Below, piece after piece: positions 23,695 to 34,359 of a stretch of 64,000 nt of DNA. The position numbers and the translations under genes were made by a program. The notes under the pieces are model-generated. The model saw only the letters and a list, made by a program, of their open reading frames with translations. It searched no databases and was not told the DNA's origin. The stretch comes from Gammaproteobacteria bacterium (GTDB lineage: Bacteria; Pseudomonadota; Gammaproteobacteria; JADZEE01), in the NCBI GenBank assembly GCA_020850735.1, contig JADZEE010000096.1:1-64000 (forward strand), written 5' to 3'. How positions within the stretch are numbered: the stretch's first letter is position 1; each line of letters opens with the position of its first letter.

Positions 23695-25194
23695 ATGGCA
23701 CAGGCGCAGGCACATACGGGCGCGGCAGACGGTGCGCCCAATCGAGGTCAACGGGCACCGGCGACGGCGGGAGCCGCGGACAAGGCGACCCCCGACACCC
23801 TGCCGCATCACGCCATACTGGTCGCTCTAGATGCGTCCGATCACGCCAACGGCGGCATCCGCGAGGCGGTACGGCTCGGTGCGCCGGGTCGCGCCAGCGT
23901 TACCGGGATCCACGTCTATGCAGCGGGCCTGCACGACCGGCGTTTCCGGCAGATGGAAGGCGGGCTGCCCGAGCCGTATCGAGAGGAACAGGTGCTCGAG
24001 CACCAGCGGGAGGTGCACAACGAGCTGATCGGCCGGGGACTCGCGGTCATCTCCGATTCGTACCTCGCCCAGGCCGAGGCCGCGTGCGCGGACCACGACG
24101 TAGCCTTCGTGCCGTGCACACGGGAGGGCAAGAACTATCTCGAGCTCGTGCGTGAAGCAAACGCCGGTCGCTACGATCTGCTGATCCTCGGCGCCCGCGG
24201 CCTGGGCGGGCTCGACGGCGCGGGGCTCGGCAGCGTGTGCGAGCGTGTCGTGCGGCGCAGCCGGATCGACACGCTGGTCATCAAGACGCCGGAACGCATG
24301 CTCGCCGAGGGACCGATCGTCGCCGCGCTCGACGGTTCGGAATACGCCTTCGGTGCGTTGCGCACCGCGCTCGCGTTCGCGCGCCACTGGCAGGTGCCGC
24401 TGCACGTGGTCGCCGCCTACGACCCGCACTTCCACTATGTGGCGTTCGACCGCCTGCGTGGGGTGCTGTCGGACGAGGCCGGCCGGATCTTCCGCTTCGA
24501 CGAACAGCAGCGCCTGCACGAGGACATCATCGACAGCGGTCTGGCGCGCATCTACGAAGGTCACCTGCAGGTCGCACGCGCGATTGCCGCTGCCGAAGGC
24601 GTCGAGATCCGCACGGAGCTGCTCGCCGGCAAGCCCTGCGTGGCCATCGCCCGCTACCTCGAGACCGTGCGACCGTCGCTGCTGCTGCTCGGCAAGACCG
24701 GCATCCACGCCGACCCGGAGCTGGACATCGGCGCCACGACGGAGAATCTGCTGCGTCAGGCCGAGTGCGCCGTGCTGCTCAGTTGCAGCCGGTACGCGCC
24801 GCCGCTCGACACCGTGACGCAGGTGACCACGAGCTGGACGCACGAGGCTGAAGCGAGCATGTCCGGCGTGCCCGAATTCGCGCGGCCGATGGCGCGCATG
24901 GCCATCCTGAGCTACGCCCACGACCGCGGACACACCGTGATCACGGCGCAGATCGTGCGCGAGGCGACCGCGCGCCTGTGTCCGCAGCGGCGCGAGCCGG
25001 TGGTGCGTGAGGCAGCGCCGCTCGAATGGTCGGAGCCCGCGCGCAGGCAGCTCGACGCGGAGACCGATCGCGCGCGGCGCGAATGCCTGCGGGTGCGGGC
25101 CGAGAGCAAGGCACGCGCCGAGGGTGCCGCGGCGGTGGCCGTGGAGCATCTCCGGGCCGTGCAGCAGCCTGCGGCGGCGTCACCCGGCGGCTGA
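23695..25194 (+). CDS. Two-domain universal stress protein with C-terminal PCP_red domain, 499 aa
   Basis: After a flexible N-terminal 35 residues come two Usp folds (about 38-195 and 200-370). The first has LILGARGLGGLDGAGLGSVCERVVR, the ATP-loop region; the second has LLLGKTGIHADPELDIGATTENLLR. Residues 381-430 form a PCP_red domain (WTHEAEASMSGVPEFARPM), followed by a charged helical tail. The same extra domain ends the radical SAM protein of the divergent operon. GGGAGGAAA precedes the ATG and a sigma54-type promoter lies about 40 bases further up. It is cytoplasmic, probably a nucleotide-binding stress or regulatory partner; its real role is unknown. Confidence 0.82.
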   Translation: MAQAQAHTGAADGAPNRGQRAPATAGAADKATPDTLPHHAILVALDASDHANGGIREAVRLGAPGRASVTGIHVYAAGLHDRRFRQMEGGLPEPYREEQVLEHQREVHNELIGRGLAVISDSYLAQAEAACADHDVAFVPCTREGKNYLELVREANAGRYDLLILGARGLGGLDGAGLGSVCERVVRRSRIDTLVIKTPERMLAEGPIVAALDGSEYAFGALRTALAFARHWQVPLHVVAAYDPHFHYVAFDRLRGVLSDEAGRIFRFDEQQRLHEDIIDSGLARIYEGHLQVARAIAAAEGVEIRTELLAGKPCVAIARYLETVRPSLLLLGKTGIHADPELDIGATTENLLRQAECAVLLSCSRYAPPLDTVTQVTTSWTHEAEASMSGVPEFARPMARMAILSYAHDRGHTVITAQIVREATARLCPQRREPVVREAAPLEWSEPARRQLDAETDRARRECLRVRAESKARAEGAAAVAVEHLRAVQQPAAASPGG

Positions 25195-25209
25195 GCGTTG
25201 ACCGGGGCC

Positions 25210-26637
25210 ATGCACGACGTCGACGTGCTCGTCATCGGTGGCGGCCTGTCGGGCCTGGCTACCGGCTGGTGGCTGGGGCGCGCCGGGATCTCGCACGAGA
25301 TCTGGGAGCGGGACGATCGCGCCGGCGGCAAGATCGCCTCGTGCCGGCGCAACGGCTACCTGACCGAGGGCGGTGCCTCCATCATGTTCAATTACCGGCC
25401 CGAGGTCAGCCGGCTGCTGGATCACGCGGGGTTGACGGGCGCCAAGCGCGTGCCGACCGGCAGCGCGGCGCGGCGTCGCTACGTCGCCCATCGCGGCGCG
25501 CTCGTGGAACTGCGCCGCAGCCTCGGGGCGGTGCTGGGTTCGTCGCTGTGGTCCTGGCGCGGGCGCCTGCGGATGCTCGCCGAACCGTTCATCCCCCGCG
25601 GCAGCGCCGACGACGAGAGCATCGCCGAGTTCGTGCGGCGCAGGCTCGGCACCGAGTTCCTCGAACGGGTCGTCGAACCGTTCGTGGCGGCCGTGTACGC
25701 GGCCGATCCCGAGCGCACCCAGGCGCGTGCGGCATTGCCGCGACTGACCGAGATCGAGCGCCGCTACGGCAGCCTGGCCGTCGGCATCCTCGTGCGCAAG
25801 CTGTTTGCCGGCGCGGTTTCCCCGCTCGCCGAAACGTTCTCGTTTCGCCACGGCATGGCCGAGCTGACCGATACCCTGGCGGCCGCGGCCGGTGCGCGCG
25901 TGCGCCTCGGACACCGGGCAATCGGCATCGAACCGGTGCGTGGAGGCTGGCGGGCAGTTGCCAGCACCGCCCAGGGCACCCGCTCGGTGCAGGCCGCGCA
26001 ACTGGTGCTGAGCGCGCCGGCCCATGCGAGTGCCGCGCTGCTGCGGGCGGTCGAGGCCGATCTGGCCGACCGGCTCGCCCGCATCGAGTACGTGCCCCTG
26101 ACCGTCGTTCACCTCGGGGTCGATCGGCAAGGTCTGGGGCACCCGCTCGATGGCGGTGGTTTTCTCGTTCCGCGGGCCGCGGGAATGGCGTTGACAGCGG
26201 TACAGTGGCCCAGTAGCCTCTTTCCGGAACGGGCACCGCCAGGCAAGGTGCTCCTTGCCGCCTTTCTCGGGGGGGCTCGGTGTCCGCAAACCCTGGAGTG
26301 GAGCAGCAGCCGCTGCCTCCACGCCGTGCAGGCCGATCTGGCGCGGTGGTTGGGTATGCGGAGCGATCCCGAACAGGTCTGGTTCGACCGGCACGCACGT
26401 GCGCTGCCGCTATTCGACGGCGCCCAGCGGGCGCTCCGCCATGCGCTGGACAGCGGCGCGGGTCGCCCGCCCGGATTGCATCTTGTCGGTAACTATCTCG
26501 GCGGGATATCCACCCGCGATTGCATCGTGAGCGCGGCCGACGTCGCCGCGCGCATCGCCGATTCGTTCACCACCCGACCCATCCGAGGGCCGTGCATGGC
26601 GCTCACGGCAGCACCCGCGGTCTCCGGTCCGGTCTGA
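25210..26637 (+). CDS. hemY: HemY-like protoporphyrinogen/coproporphyrinogen oxidase, 475 aa
   Basis: FAD-dependent amine-oxidase-fold protein. The dinucleotide motif VLVIGGGLSGLATG begins at residue 5, with RAGGK and GGASIMF shortly after, and the C-terminal FAD clamp reads LVGNYLGGISTRDCIVSA. These fit the oxygen-dependent HemY/HemG2 family that makes protoporphyrin (or coproporphyrin) IX for heme. I prefer the ATG at 25210, directly before the conserved strand, over a TTG 12 bases earlier. It starts 15 bp after the Usp stop, so it shares that transcript; the neighbouring operon needs many b and c hemes. Related FAD oxidases such as phytoene desaturases are a less likely alternative. Confidence 0.75.
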   Translation: MHDVDVLVIGGGLSGLATGWWLGRAGISHEIWERDDRAGGKIASCRRNGYLTEGGASIMFNYRPEVSRLLDHAGLTGAKRVPTGSAARRRYVAHRGALVELRRSLGAVLGSSLWSWRGRLRMLAEPFIPRGSADDESIAEFVRRRLGTEFLERVVEPFVAAVYAADPERTQARAALPRLTEIERRYGSLAVGILVRKLFAGAVSPLAETFSFRHGMAELTDTLAAAAGARVRLGHRAIGIEPVRGGWRAVASTAQGTRSVQAAQLVLSAPAHASAALLRAVEADLADRLARIEYVPLTVVHLGVDRQGLGHPLDGGGFLVPRAAGMALTAVQWPSSLFPERAPPGKVLLAAFLGGARCPQTLEWSSSRCLHAVQADLARWLGMRSDPEQVWFDRHARALPLFDGAQRALRHALDSGAGRPPGLHLVGNYLGGISTRDCIVSAADVAARIADSFTTRPIRGPCMALTAAPAVSGPV

Positions 26638-26679
26638 AATACCCGGGCGCGACACGAGCCGCGAACAGGTGCACCCCAG

Positions 26680-28779
26680 ATGCCGGTCGCTGGCGCTATC
26701 CCTGTCCCTGATCCCGAACGCTCCGGCGCCGCGCCGTCCTGCACGCCCGCTGCGCGCACGCCACCGGCCGATTACACACGCTGGTTTCCCCTGCTCATCG
26801 GCCTGAGCGTCGCGGCGACGACCCTGGGCTGGTGGACCGCATTGCTTACCGAGGAGCAGACGCGGCGCGCGCAGACCACGGCGCTGCAGCTCGAGAGCGT
26901 CACCAATGAGATCTCGGTGCGGATGGAGTCGCGCCTGCTGGCCCTGCAGCGCATGGCGCGGCGCTGGGCGGCGCGCGGCGAAGCGTTGCCGCAGCACTGG
27001 GCAGCGGACGCCGCTCTGTACGTCGAGCACTATCCCGGGTACGCGGCGATTGCACTGCTCGACGAGCGCAGCCGCGCACGCATGCTCGTGCCCGACGACG
27101 CCCGTGTGCTCGCAGGCGCCATCGAGGCGCGCGCCCGAGGCTGTCTTTCGGAACCGGCCGCGAGCGTGGCCGCCGCGCGTCCGGTGCTGACGCCGACGTT
27201 CGAGATTGCCGCCGGCGAGCGCGTGTTCCAGGTCAACGTTCCCGTGCGCGCCGAGCAGGGCGTTTTGGGTTGCATTGCCGGCGTCTTGCGCGCCGGCGAA
27301 ATGCTCGATGCGATGATCGGCCCGCACATCGCGCCCGGCTACGGGATCGAGATCCGCGAGCGGGACCAGGTCATCTACCGGCGCGCGACGCCGCGCGATG
27401 CGGCCGCGACCGAAGCGATCCGCAGCACCAGGATCGACCTGCAGGGACCACAATGGCGCGTTGCGGTATGGCCGTCGCTGGCGCTGATCGACGCCACGCG
27501 CTCGCCGCTGCCGCTGGCGGTGCTCGCCGGTGGTCTGCTGCAGGCGCTGCTCGTCGGCGTCGCGGTATACCTCGCGCAGCTTTCGCGTTCCCGGGCGCGC
27601 GAGCTCGAAGTGGCGAACGAGGATCTGCGGCTCGAGTTCAACGGCCGGATGCGTGCGCAGGAGATGCTGCGCAAGCTCTCACTGGCGGTTGAGCAGAGCC
27701 CGAGCATGGTCATGATCACCGACCTCACCGGTGCGATCGAGTACGTCAATCCGAAATTCACCCAGGTCACCGGGCATACGCTCGATGAAGTGCGCAACTG
27801 CAATCCGCGCATCCTCAAATCCGGCTGTACGGCGCCCGCGACCTATCGCGACATGTGGGCGACGATTCTGGATGGCCGGGAGTGGCGCAGTGAATTCCAG
27901 GATCGCAAGAAAAACGGCGAGCTGTTCACGGTGCAGACGGCGATTTCGGCCATTCGCGACGACGACGGATCGATTACGCACTTCCTCGCGGAGATGGAGG
28001 ACATCACCAAGCGCAAGCGTCTCGAGCAGGAGATCGAAGAGCACAATCGTCTGATGGTGAAAAACGAGGCCCTGGCCGCCATGGGCCAGGCCGCCAGCAT
28101 GATTGCGCACGACCTGCGCAACCCCCTGTCGTCCATCAAGATGTCGCTGCAGATCCTCGGCAAACAGCCGGCACCGGAATGGCACGACGATACCCGTGAG
28201 CTGCAGCACATCGCGCTCGAGCAGGTTCGCTACATGGAGGAGGTGCTCACCGATCTGTTGAGCTACTCGCGTCCAGACGCCCTCGCTCCGGCGTGGATCG
28301 ACGTGCACAGTCTCGTCGAGCGGGCCGTGAACCTGGTGCAGCGCGAGATCCAGGCGCATGGTGCGCAAGTACAGATGCGCTGCGATCCGGGCCTGCCGCG
28401 CGTGCACGGCGACGCCAGCAAGCTGCAGCAGGCACTGTCCAACCTGCTGTCGAACGCGATCCAGGCGTGTGAGGACTCGGCCGATCATCGGGTGCCCCGG
28501 GTTGCCGTCACGGCCCGGGTGCAGTCTGCGGCAAACAAGTCCTGGGTGCGCATCGAGATCCGTGACAACGGCAACGGCCTGGCGCCGGAGATCGCCGGCA
28601 GCGTATTCGAGCCCTTTTTCACCACCCGGGCGCGGGGCACCGGCCTGGGACTGTCCATCGCCCGCAGGATCATCGATCAGCACCGCGGCGAGCTGCAGCT
28701 GGAGCCCCAGCCGTGCGGCGGCACGTGCGCGTGGTTGCTGTTGTCGACCGCGCCGATCGGGAGCCCGGTCGGCGCATGA
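26680..28779 (+). CDS. NtrB-like PAS sensor histidine kinase, 699 aa
   Basis: Membrane sensor: helix 1 (about 35-54), a roughly 220-residue periplasmic sensing region, helix 2 (about 277-302), a short coiled coil, one PAS domain (about 330-450, with MITDLTGAIEYVNPKF and PAC-like ITKRKRLEQE), a HisKA domain with phospho-acceptor His477 (MIAHDLRNPLSSIKM), and an HATPase domain (N-box NLLSNAIQA, G1 DNGNGL, G2 GTGLGLS). Its stop overlaps the ATG of the response regulator (ATGA). The gap to the hemY stop is 42 bp, suggesting one transcript usp-hemY-kinase-regulator. The ligand cannot be read; nitrite, nitrate or redox are reasonable guesses from context only. Confidence 0.88.
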   Translation: MPVAGAIPVPDPERSGAAPSCTPAARTPPADYTRWFPLLIGLSVAATTLGWWTALLTEEQTRRAQTTALQLESVTNEISVRMESRLLALQRMARRWAARGEALPQHWAADAALYVEHYPGYAAIALLDERSRARMLVPDDARVLAGAIEARARGCLSEPAASVAAARPVLTPTFEIAAGERVFQVNVPVRAEQGVLGCIAGVLRAGEMLDAMIGPHIAPGYGIEIRERDQVIYRRATPRDAAATEAIRSTRIDLQGPQWRVAVWPSLALIDATRSPLPLAVLAGGLLQALLVGVAVYLAQLSRSRARELEVANEDLRLEFNGRMRAQEMLRKLSLAVEQSPSMVMITDLTGAIEYVNPKFTQVTGHTLDEVRNCNPRILKSGCTAPATYRDMWATILDGREWRSEFQDRKKNGELFTVQTAISAIRDDDGSITHFLAEMEDITKRKRLEQEIEEHNRLMVKNEALAAMGQAASMIAHDLRNPLSSIKMSLQILGKQPAPEWHDDTRELQHIALEQVRYMEEVLTDLLSYSRPDALAPAWIDVHSLVERAVNLVQREIQAHGAQVQMRCDPGLPRVHGDASKLQQALSNLLSNAIQACEDSADHRVPRVAVTARVQSAANKSWVRIEIRDNGNGLAPEIAGSVFEPFFTTRARGTGLGLSIARRIIDQHRGELQLEPQPCGGTCAWLLLSTAPIGSPVGA

Positions 28780-30170
28780 GCACGATCCTGATCGTAGACG
28801 ACGACCTTGCCAGCCGGCGCACGCTGGAGCTGCACTACCGGGCCCAGGGTTACGAGGCCTTGACGGCGCACAACGCCGACGACGGTCTCGACGTCGCGGC
28901 GGATGCGCGTCCCGACGTGATCGTCCTGGACATCCGCATGCCGGGTTGCAGTGGCCTGGACGCGCTGCCGGAGTTTCGGCGCGTTGCGCCGGGTACCCAC
29001 GTCATCATGGTCACGGCCTATCACGACATGGACAACACGATCGCCGCGATGCAGCGTGGGGCCGACGACTACATTCAGAAGCCGATCGACATCGATGAGC
29101 TCGACGCGGCCGTGGCCAAGGCGCTGCGCCGTTCCGATGCGGATCCGGGCGAGGAGCTGATCATTCCGGACGATTCGGGTACCGCGAACGAGCACCTGAT
29201 GGTCGGGCGCAGCCGGGTGATGAAAGAGGTCTTCAAGACCATCGGGCTCGCGGCGGCGAGCCGCATTACGGTGCTCATTACCGGTGAAAGCGGTACCGGC
29301 AAGGAACTCGTGGCGCGCGCCATACATCGCGCGTCACCGACGGCTGCCGGCCCGTTCGTCGCGGTGAACTGCGCCGCATTGGTGGAGACCCTGCTCGAGT
29401 CGGATATGTTCGGCCACGAGAAGGGCGCGTTCACCGGCGCGGTGGAGCGGCAGGCGGGAAAATTCGCCATCGCCGATGGCGGTACGATTTTCCTGGATGA
29501 GGTGAGTGAGCTCTCGCCCGTGATCCAGGCCAAGCTGCTGAGGGTATTGCAGGAACGGGAATTCACGCCGGTTGGCGCCCGGCAGCCGCGCACGACCAGC
29601 GCACGGGTGATTGCCGCGACCAACGTCGACCTGCGGGATCTCGTACAACAGGGGCGTTTCCGCGAGGATCTGTACTACCGGTTGCAGGTTGCGAACGTAC
29701 ATCTGCCGCCCCTGCGCGAGCGCAAGGAGGACATCCCCGATCTCGTGCGGGTCCTGCTCGGCCGGCACAATCGTCAGACCCACCGGCGTATCGGCCGCAT
29801 CGGCGGCGAGGTGCTCAACGCGTTCGCGGCCTACGCCTGGCCCGGTAACGTGCGCGAGCTCGAAAACGTGCTCATGAAAGCGGCTGCGTTGTGTCCGGAC
29901 GACACGATCACCTGTGATCAGATGCCCGGATATATCTGCGCTTGTCTGTCGTTGCCACCGGCGGCGGACAAAGCACCGCAGGACATGACCCTGGATGAGC
30001 TCGAGCGCCGGCACGTGTTGCGGGTGCTCGAGGCAACCGGGTGGCATCGGGGGCGTACGTGCGAGATCCTGGGTGTTTCCCGTCCCCGGCTGCGGCGTAT
30101 GATGCGCCACTTTGCGCTGGCCCCTTCAGGCGGTGTGCCGGATCCGGACGACGATACTCACGATCACTGA
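28776..30170 (+). CDS. NtrC-family sigma54-dependent response regulator, 464 aa
   Basis: Receiver domain (phospho-acceptor Asp52 in VLDIRMPG; Lys in YIQKPID), a AAA+ central domain with Walker A GESGTGKE (near 170), the sigma54-contact loop GAFTGA (217-222) and Walker B TIFLDEV, and a Fis-type helix-turn-helix at the C-terminus (TCEILGVSRPRLRRMM). Everything needed for sigma54 activation is present. The ATG overlaps the kinase stop. It is the best candidate to bind the paired dyads at 23.5 kb and drive both divergent sigma54-like promoters, including its own transcript. Confidence 0.9.
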   Translation: MSTILIVDDDLASRRTLELHYRAQGYEALTAHNADDGLDVAADARPDVIVLDIRMPGCSGLDALPEFRRVAPGTHVIMVTAYHDMDNTIAAMQRGADDYIQKPIDIDELDAAVAKALRRSDADPGEELIIPDDSGTANEHLMVGRSRVMKEVFKTIGLAAASRITVLITGESGTGKELVARAIHRASPTAAGPFVAVNCAALVETLLESDMFGHEKGAFTGAVERQAGKFAIADGGTIFLDEVSELSPVIQAKLLRVLQEREFTPVGARQPRTTSARVIAATNVDLRDLVQQGRFREDLYYRLQVANVHLPPLRERKEDIPDLVRVLLGRHNRQTHRRIGRIGGEVLNAFAAYAWPGNVRELENVLMKAAALCPDDTITCDQMPGYICACLSLPPAADKAPQDMTLDELERRHVLRVLEATGWHRGRTCEILGVSRPRLRRMMRHFALAPSGGVPDPDDDTHDH

Positions 30171-30241
30171 GCAAGGGCGATCCGGCTCTGAGTCGCGTGC
30201 CGGTCGGGCATGCGGGCAACGGGCGGGAAGGAGGTTGAAAC

Positions 30242-30703
30242 GTGTCTGCCACGCTGTCGAGCTGGTTGCATCATGATCACCGCCGTTACGAGGGTATGCT
30301 GGAGGAATGCGACTTGCGCGCCGGCGTGGAGGACTGGAAAGCGGTCAAACGCTTGTTCGGCGAGTTGAAGAGCGATCTCGAGACGCATATCCGGGCGGAA
30401 AACGAAGTGCTGTTCCCCGCCTACGAGGATCTCCCGGGCGCTCCGGTTGCACCCACGGATGCGCTGCGCGCGGAGCATGCCGAGATCGGACGGTTGCTGC
30501 GCGACGTCGAGCGGCTGCTCGCCGCGCAGGATTCCGATCTGTTCACCGACGCGCTGCGTCATCTCGACGCCGCGATGACGCGGCATCACGAGCACGAGGA
30601 GCGGATCTTTCTGCCGATGGCGGGTCAGGCGCTGCTCGCCAGCCGCGACGAGCTCCTGCGCCGCCTGGAGGCGTATGACAGGCGTCGGAACCCGGGTGCC
30701 TAG
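30242..30703 (+). CDS. Hemerythrin HHE-domain protein, 153 aa
   Basis: Four-helix hemerythrin-like protein with the expected His/Glu ligands: HHDHRRYE near residue 10, HIRAENEVLFP near 50, a central AEHAEIGRLL and HHEHEERIFLPM near 118. Such proteins bind a diiron centre and sense or carry O2 or NO. The start is a GTG at 30242 with AAGGAGG 7 bases upstream. It follows the response regulator by 71 bp in the same direction and may share its transcript; an NO- or O2-related role would fit a nitrogen-oxide-linked neighbourhood. Confidence 0.85.
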   Translation: MSATLSSWLHHDHRRYEGMLEECDLRAGVEDWKAVKRLFGELKSDLETHIRAENEVLFPAYEDLPGAPVAPTDALRAEHAEIGRLLRDVERLLAAQDSDLFTDALRHLDAAMTRHHEHEERIFLPMAGQALLASRDELLRRLEAYDRRRNPGA

Positions 30704-30790
30704 CAAGACGGGCCCGCGGGCACGTGACGCTGCGGTGTCGAAGGCGCGTGCTCGTCCCGTCACGCGCGCCTGATTCGAGGTGATCGTTCG

Positions 30791-30814
30791 AAATTCGAGT
30801 CTGACCCCGGTTTT
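30791..30814. repeat. Copy of dispersed TCTGACCCC repeat
   Basis: CGAGTCTGACCCCGGTTTT at 30796-30814 is nearly the same as CGACTCTGACCCCGATTT at 36601-36618, and also matches in inverted form the copy at 36489-36505. Only one arm was found here. Similar GGGGTCAGAGTCG words often border REP- or RAYT-associated elements in gammaproteobacteria. Confidence 0.5.
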
Positions 30815-30915
30815 CGGCGCTGGCGGCCGGGTTTGTCAAAGAATTTAACAATCCGAACCGCGGGACAGCAGTTCCTTGTCGACAACTATTTGATTTATCG
30901 ATATTTACACAATGC

Positions 30916-30929
30916 GGAATGGTTCTTGC
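30916..30929 (+). promoter_or_regulatory. Weak sigma54-like site before the PEP-CTERM gene
   Basis: GGAATGGTTCTTGC has GG and GC 10 bases apart and TTGC at -12, but the -24 half (CGGAAT) matches poorly. PEP-CTERM genes are frequently sigma54-dependent, which is the only reason to list it. It lies in a locally AT-rich leader 53 bp before the ATG. Confidence 0.25.
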
Positions 30930-30981
30930 CCGATTTTTTCCCACGGTGCGTACGATGCGCCATCGGGATCCCGGGTAGGCC

Positions 30982-31176
30982 ATGCACAGATCGCTTCGAA
31001 CACTCCTGCTCGCGCTGCTCGTGAGCGCGGCGGGCGCTGCGTTTGCGCAGCTGGCCGGTACCGATCCCGCCGCACCGGCCGCCGCCGGCGTGCCCGAGCC
31101 ACGGGCGCTCGCGCTCGTCGGTGTCGGCCTGCTCATCATCGCCGGCCTGCACATCCGCCGCCGCCGGCGGCGCTGA
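30982..31176 (+). CDS. Minimal PEP-CTERM protein, 64 aa
   Basis: The whole protein is a Sec signal (residues 1-22, ending AFA), about 15 residues of Ala/Pro-rich linker, the sorting motif VPEP (37-40), a hydrophobic helix (42-57) and a run of six arginines at the end. This is a complete PEP-CTERM signal, recognised by an exosortase that cleaves near PEP and transfers the protein to the surface. After both cleavages only about 15-18 residues would remain, so the product would be a peptide. No exosortase gene lies in the window. The leader is AT-rich. Confidence 0.75.
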   Translation: MHRSLRTLLLALLVSAAGAAFAQLAGTDPAAPAAAGVPEPRALALVGVGLLIIAGLHIRRRRRR

Positions 31177-31389
31177 GACCGGGAATTCGATCGTTCTCCC
31201 GCCGCCTTCGCGCCCCGGCATGACCCGGTCCCGGACGCGTGGACCCGACCGCCGGGCCGGGCGGCGGTACGGTTTGCCGGACGCCCGCCCGCGAGCGCTG
31301 CGCCGCCGGCCCCGGACCGCCACAGGGGCTGTGCTTGCCCGCGGTCGCGTCGTGACCGGTGGCGCCGCGCCGCCGGTGCGGATCGCGCC

Positions 31390-33210
<1,821 letters not shown>

Positions 33211-33243
33211 GCGGCGCCGGCGGTGTGGTTCTTGCGGGGTGGG

Positions 33244-34059
33244 TCACGCAACGCCGCCGCAATCCCGGGCGGCGCGCCGGCGCCGGGATCCGATCAGTGA
33301 GACAGCGACCAGCCCGCCCAGGAAGCCGGGCAGCGCCAGCGGCAGCGGCACGGCGGCGGGCGTGAAGGTCAGCGCGACCTGCACCACGCCCGACTCGCAG
33401 CCGGTATCGAACGGCGCGCAGGCATCCGGCGCGAGGCTGAACAGCAGATCCTTGTGCACCGTCATCGTCGCGCCGGCGCCCAGCAGACCGGCTGGTCTGA
33501 ACACCGCACCGGCGAGCGTGTCACCGGGCACCGCGATGGTGCCGAGCACCGGATCCTCGTACACGGGCGTTGCCGGCAGCAGGAAGGTCTGGCCGATGCC
33601 GGCGATGTCCGCCACGACGTTGGCCCAGGCGAGACTGAACGCCGGGGCGAGCACCGGGCCGATGGTGAGCAGCGGGAACCACGCCGGATCCCAGTGAAAT
33701 GGTGCCGCCGTCTGCGCCCATTCCTCCCAGGCGAGCGTGCCCGAGTTGGTGACGTGCTCGACGAAATGGATGGGATCGGTACGGCCCGCGAGATCGAAAT
33801 CGAGTCGCAGCGTCGGCGCGTCGAAATCCGGCTGGTCCGGCGCCGTGATGAGGGTGGCGACCGACAGCGTGATCGTGTCACCGAGCACGGAGTCCACCGA
33901 CACCGTGGTCAGCCCGGATGTGCAGGGATTCGCGCAAACCGTGCCGGTGCTGTCGTAGAGCCGGATATTGCCGGCGACCAGCGCGGACGTTGCCGGACCC
34001 GCGTGCGTGAGGACTACCGTGGCCAGCACCAGCACTTGCAGTTCGATCGTCGCTCGCAT
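33244..34059 (-). CDS. Exported protein with VPLP-type C-terminal sorting signal, 271 aa
   Basis: Sec signal (about residues 8-26), a beta-rich domain of about 210 residues with a Cys pair (CANPC) and another pair (C-A-P-F-D-T-G-C), then a C-terminal tripartite signal: VPLPLALPGF, a hydrophobic helix and an RRRR run. This is the VPLP/VPxxx variant of PEP-CTERM, handled by exosortases. It is probably an exopolymer-associated or surface protein. GGAGG lies about 7 bases before the ATG. I see no enzymatic motif. It is the second exosortase-type substrate within 3 kb. Confidence 0.7.
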   Translation of the reverse strand: MRATIELQVLVLATVVLTHAGPATSALVAGNIRLYDSTGTVCANPCTSGLTTVSVDSVLGDTITLSVATLITAPDQPDFDAPTLRLDFDLAGRTDPIHFVEHVTNSGTLAWEEWAQTAAPFHWDPAWFPLLTIGPVLAPAFSLAWANVVADIAGIGQTFLLPATPVYEDPVLGTIAVPGDTLAGAVFRPAGLLGAGATMTVHKDLLFSLAPDACAPFDTGCESGVVQVALTFTPAAVPLPLALPGFLGGLVAVSLIGSRRRRAARDCGGVA

Positions 34060-34359
34060 GGTGCTCGCCTCCGTGGTGTAAGAATCGATGCGTGGCCGGA
34101 AACTCTAGTGCATGAGGGCTGTAACACAGTGAAACAGTTGACAGATGAATCCTGCGGCCGTGTTCTGTCCCGGGTTTTGTGCGAGAAATATGAACCCGTT
34201 GGCAGTTACCGGCCTGCCGGACGGGCCGGTCGGGATCGCAGTTGCATGCTGGCGCGGCGACGGGTTCCTCCCCGCGCGCGGCTCGGTGGCCGGGATGGTG
34301 CTACGCTGGCGGCACTGCGCAGCGGATGGACGAGACCCGGGACGCCCGCGACCAGGACC
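34060..34359. other. Intergenic stretch, divergent promoter region
   Basis: About 300 bp between the divergently read VPLP-type gene and the cupin gene. It holds a ribosome-binding site for the former and no recognisable gene, repeat or terminator. I found no clear sigma70 or sigma54 element for either side. Confidence 0.5.
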
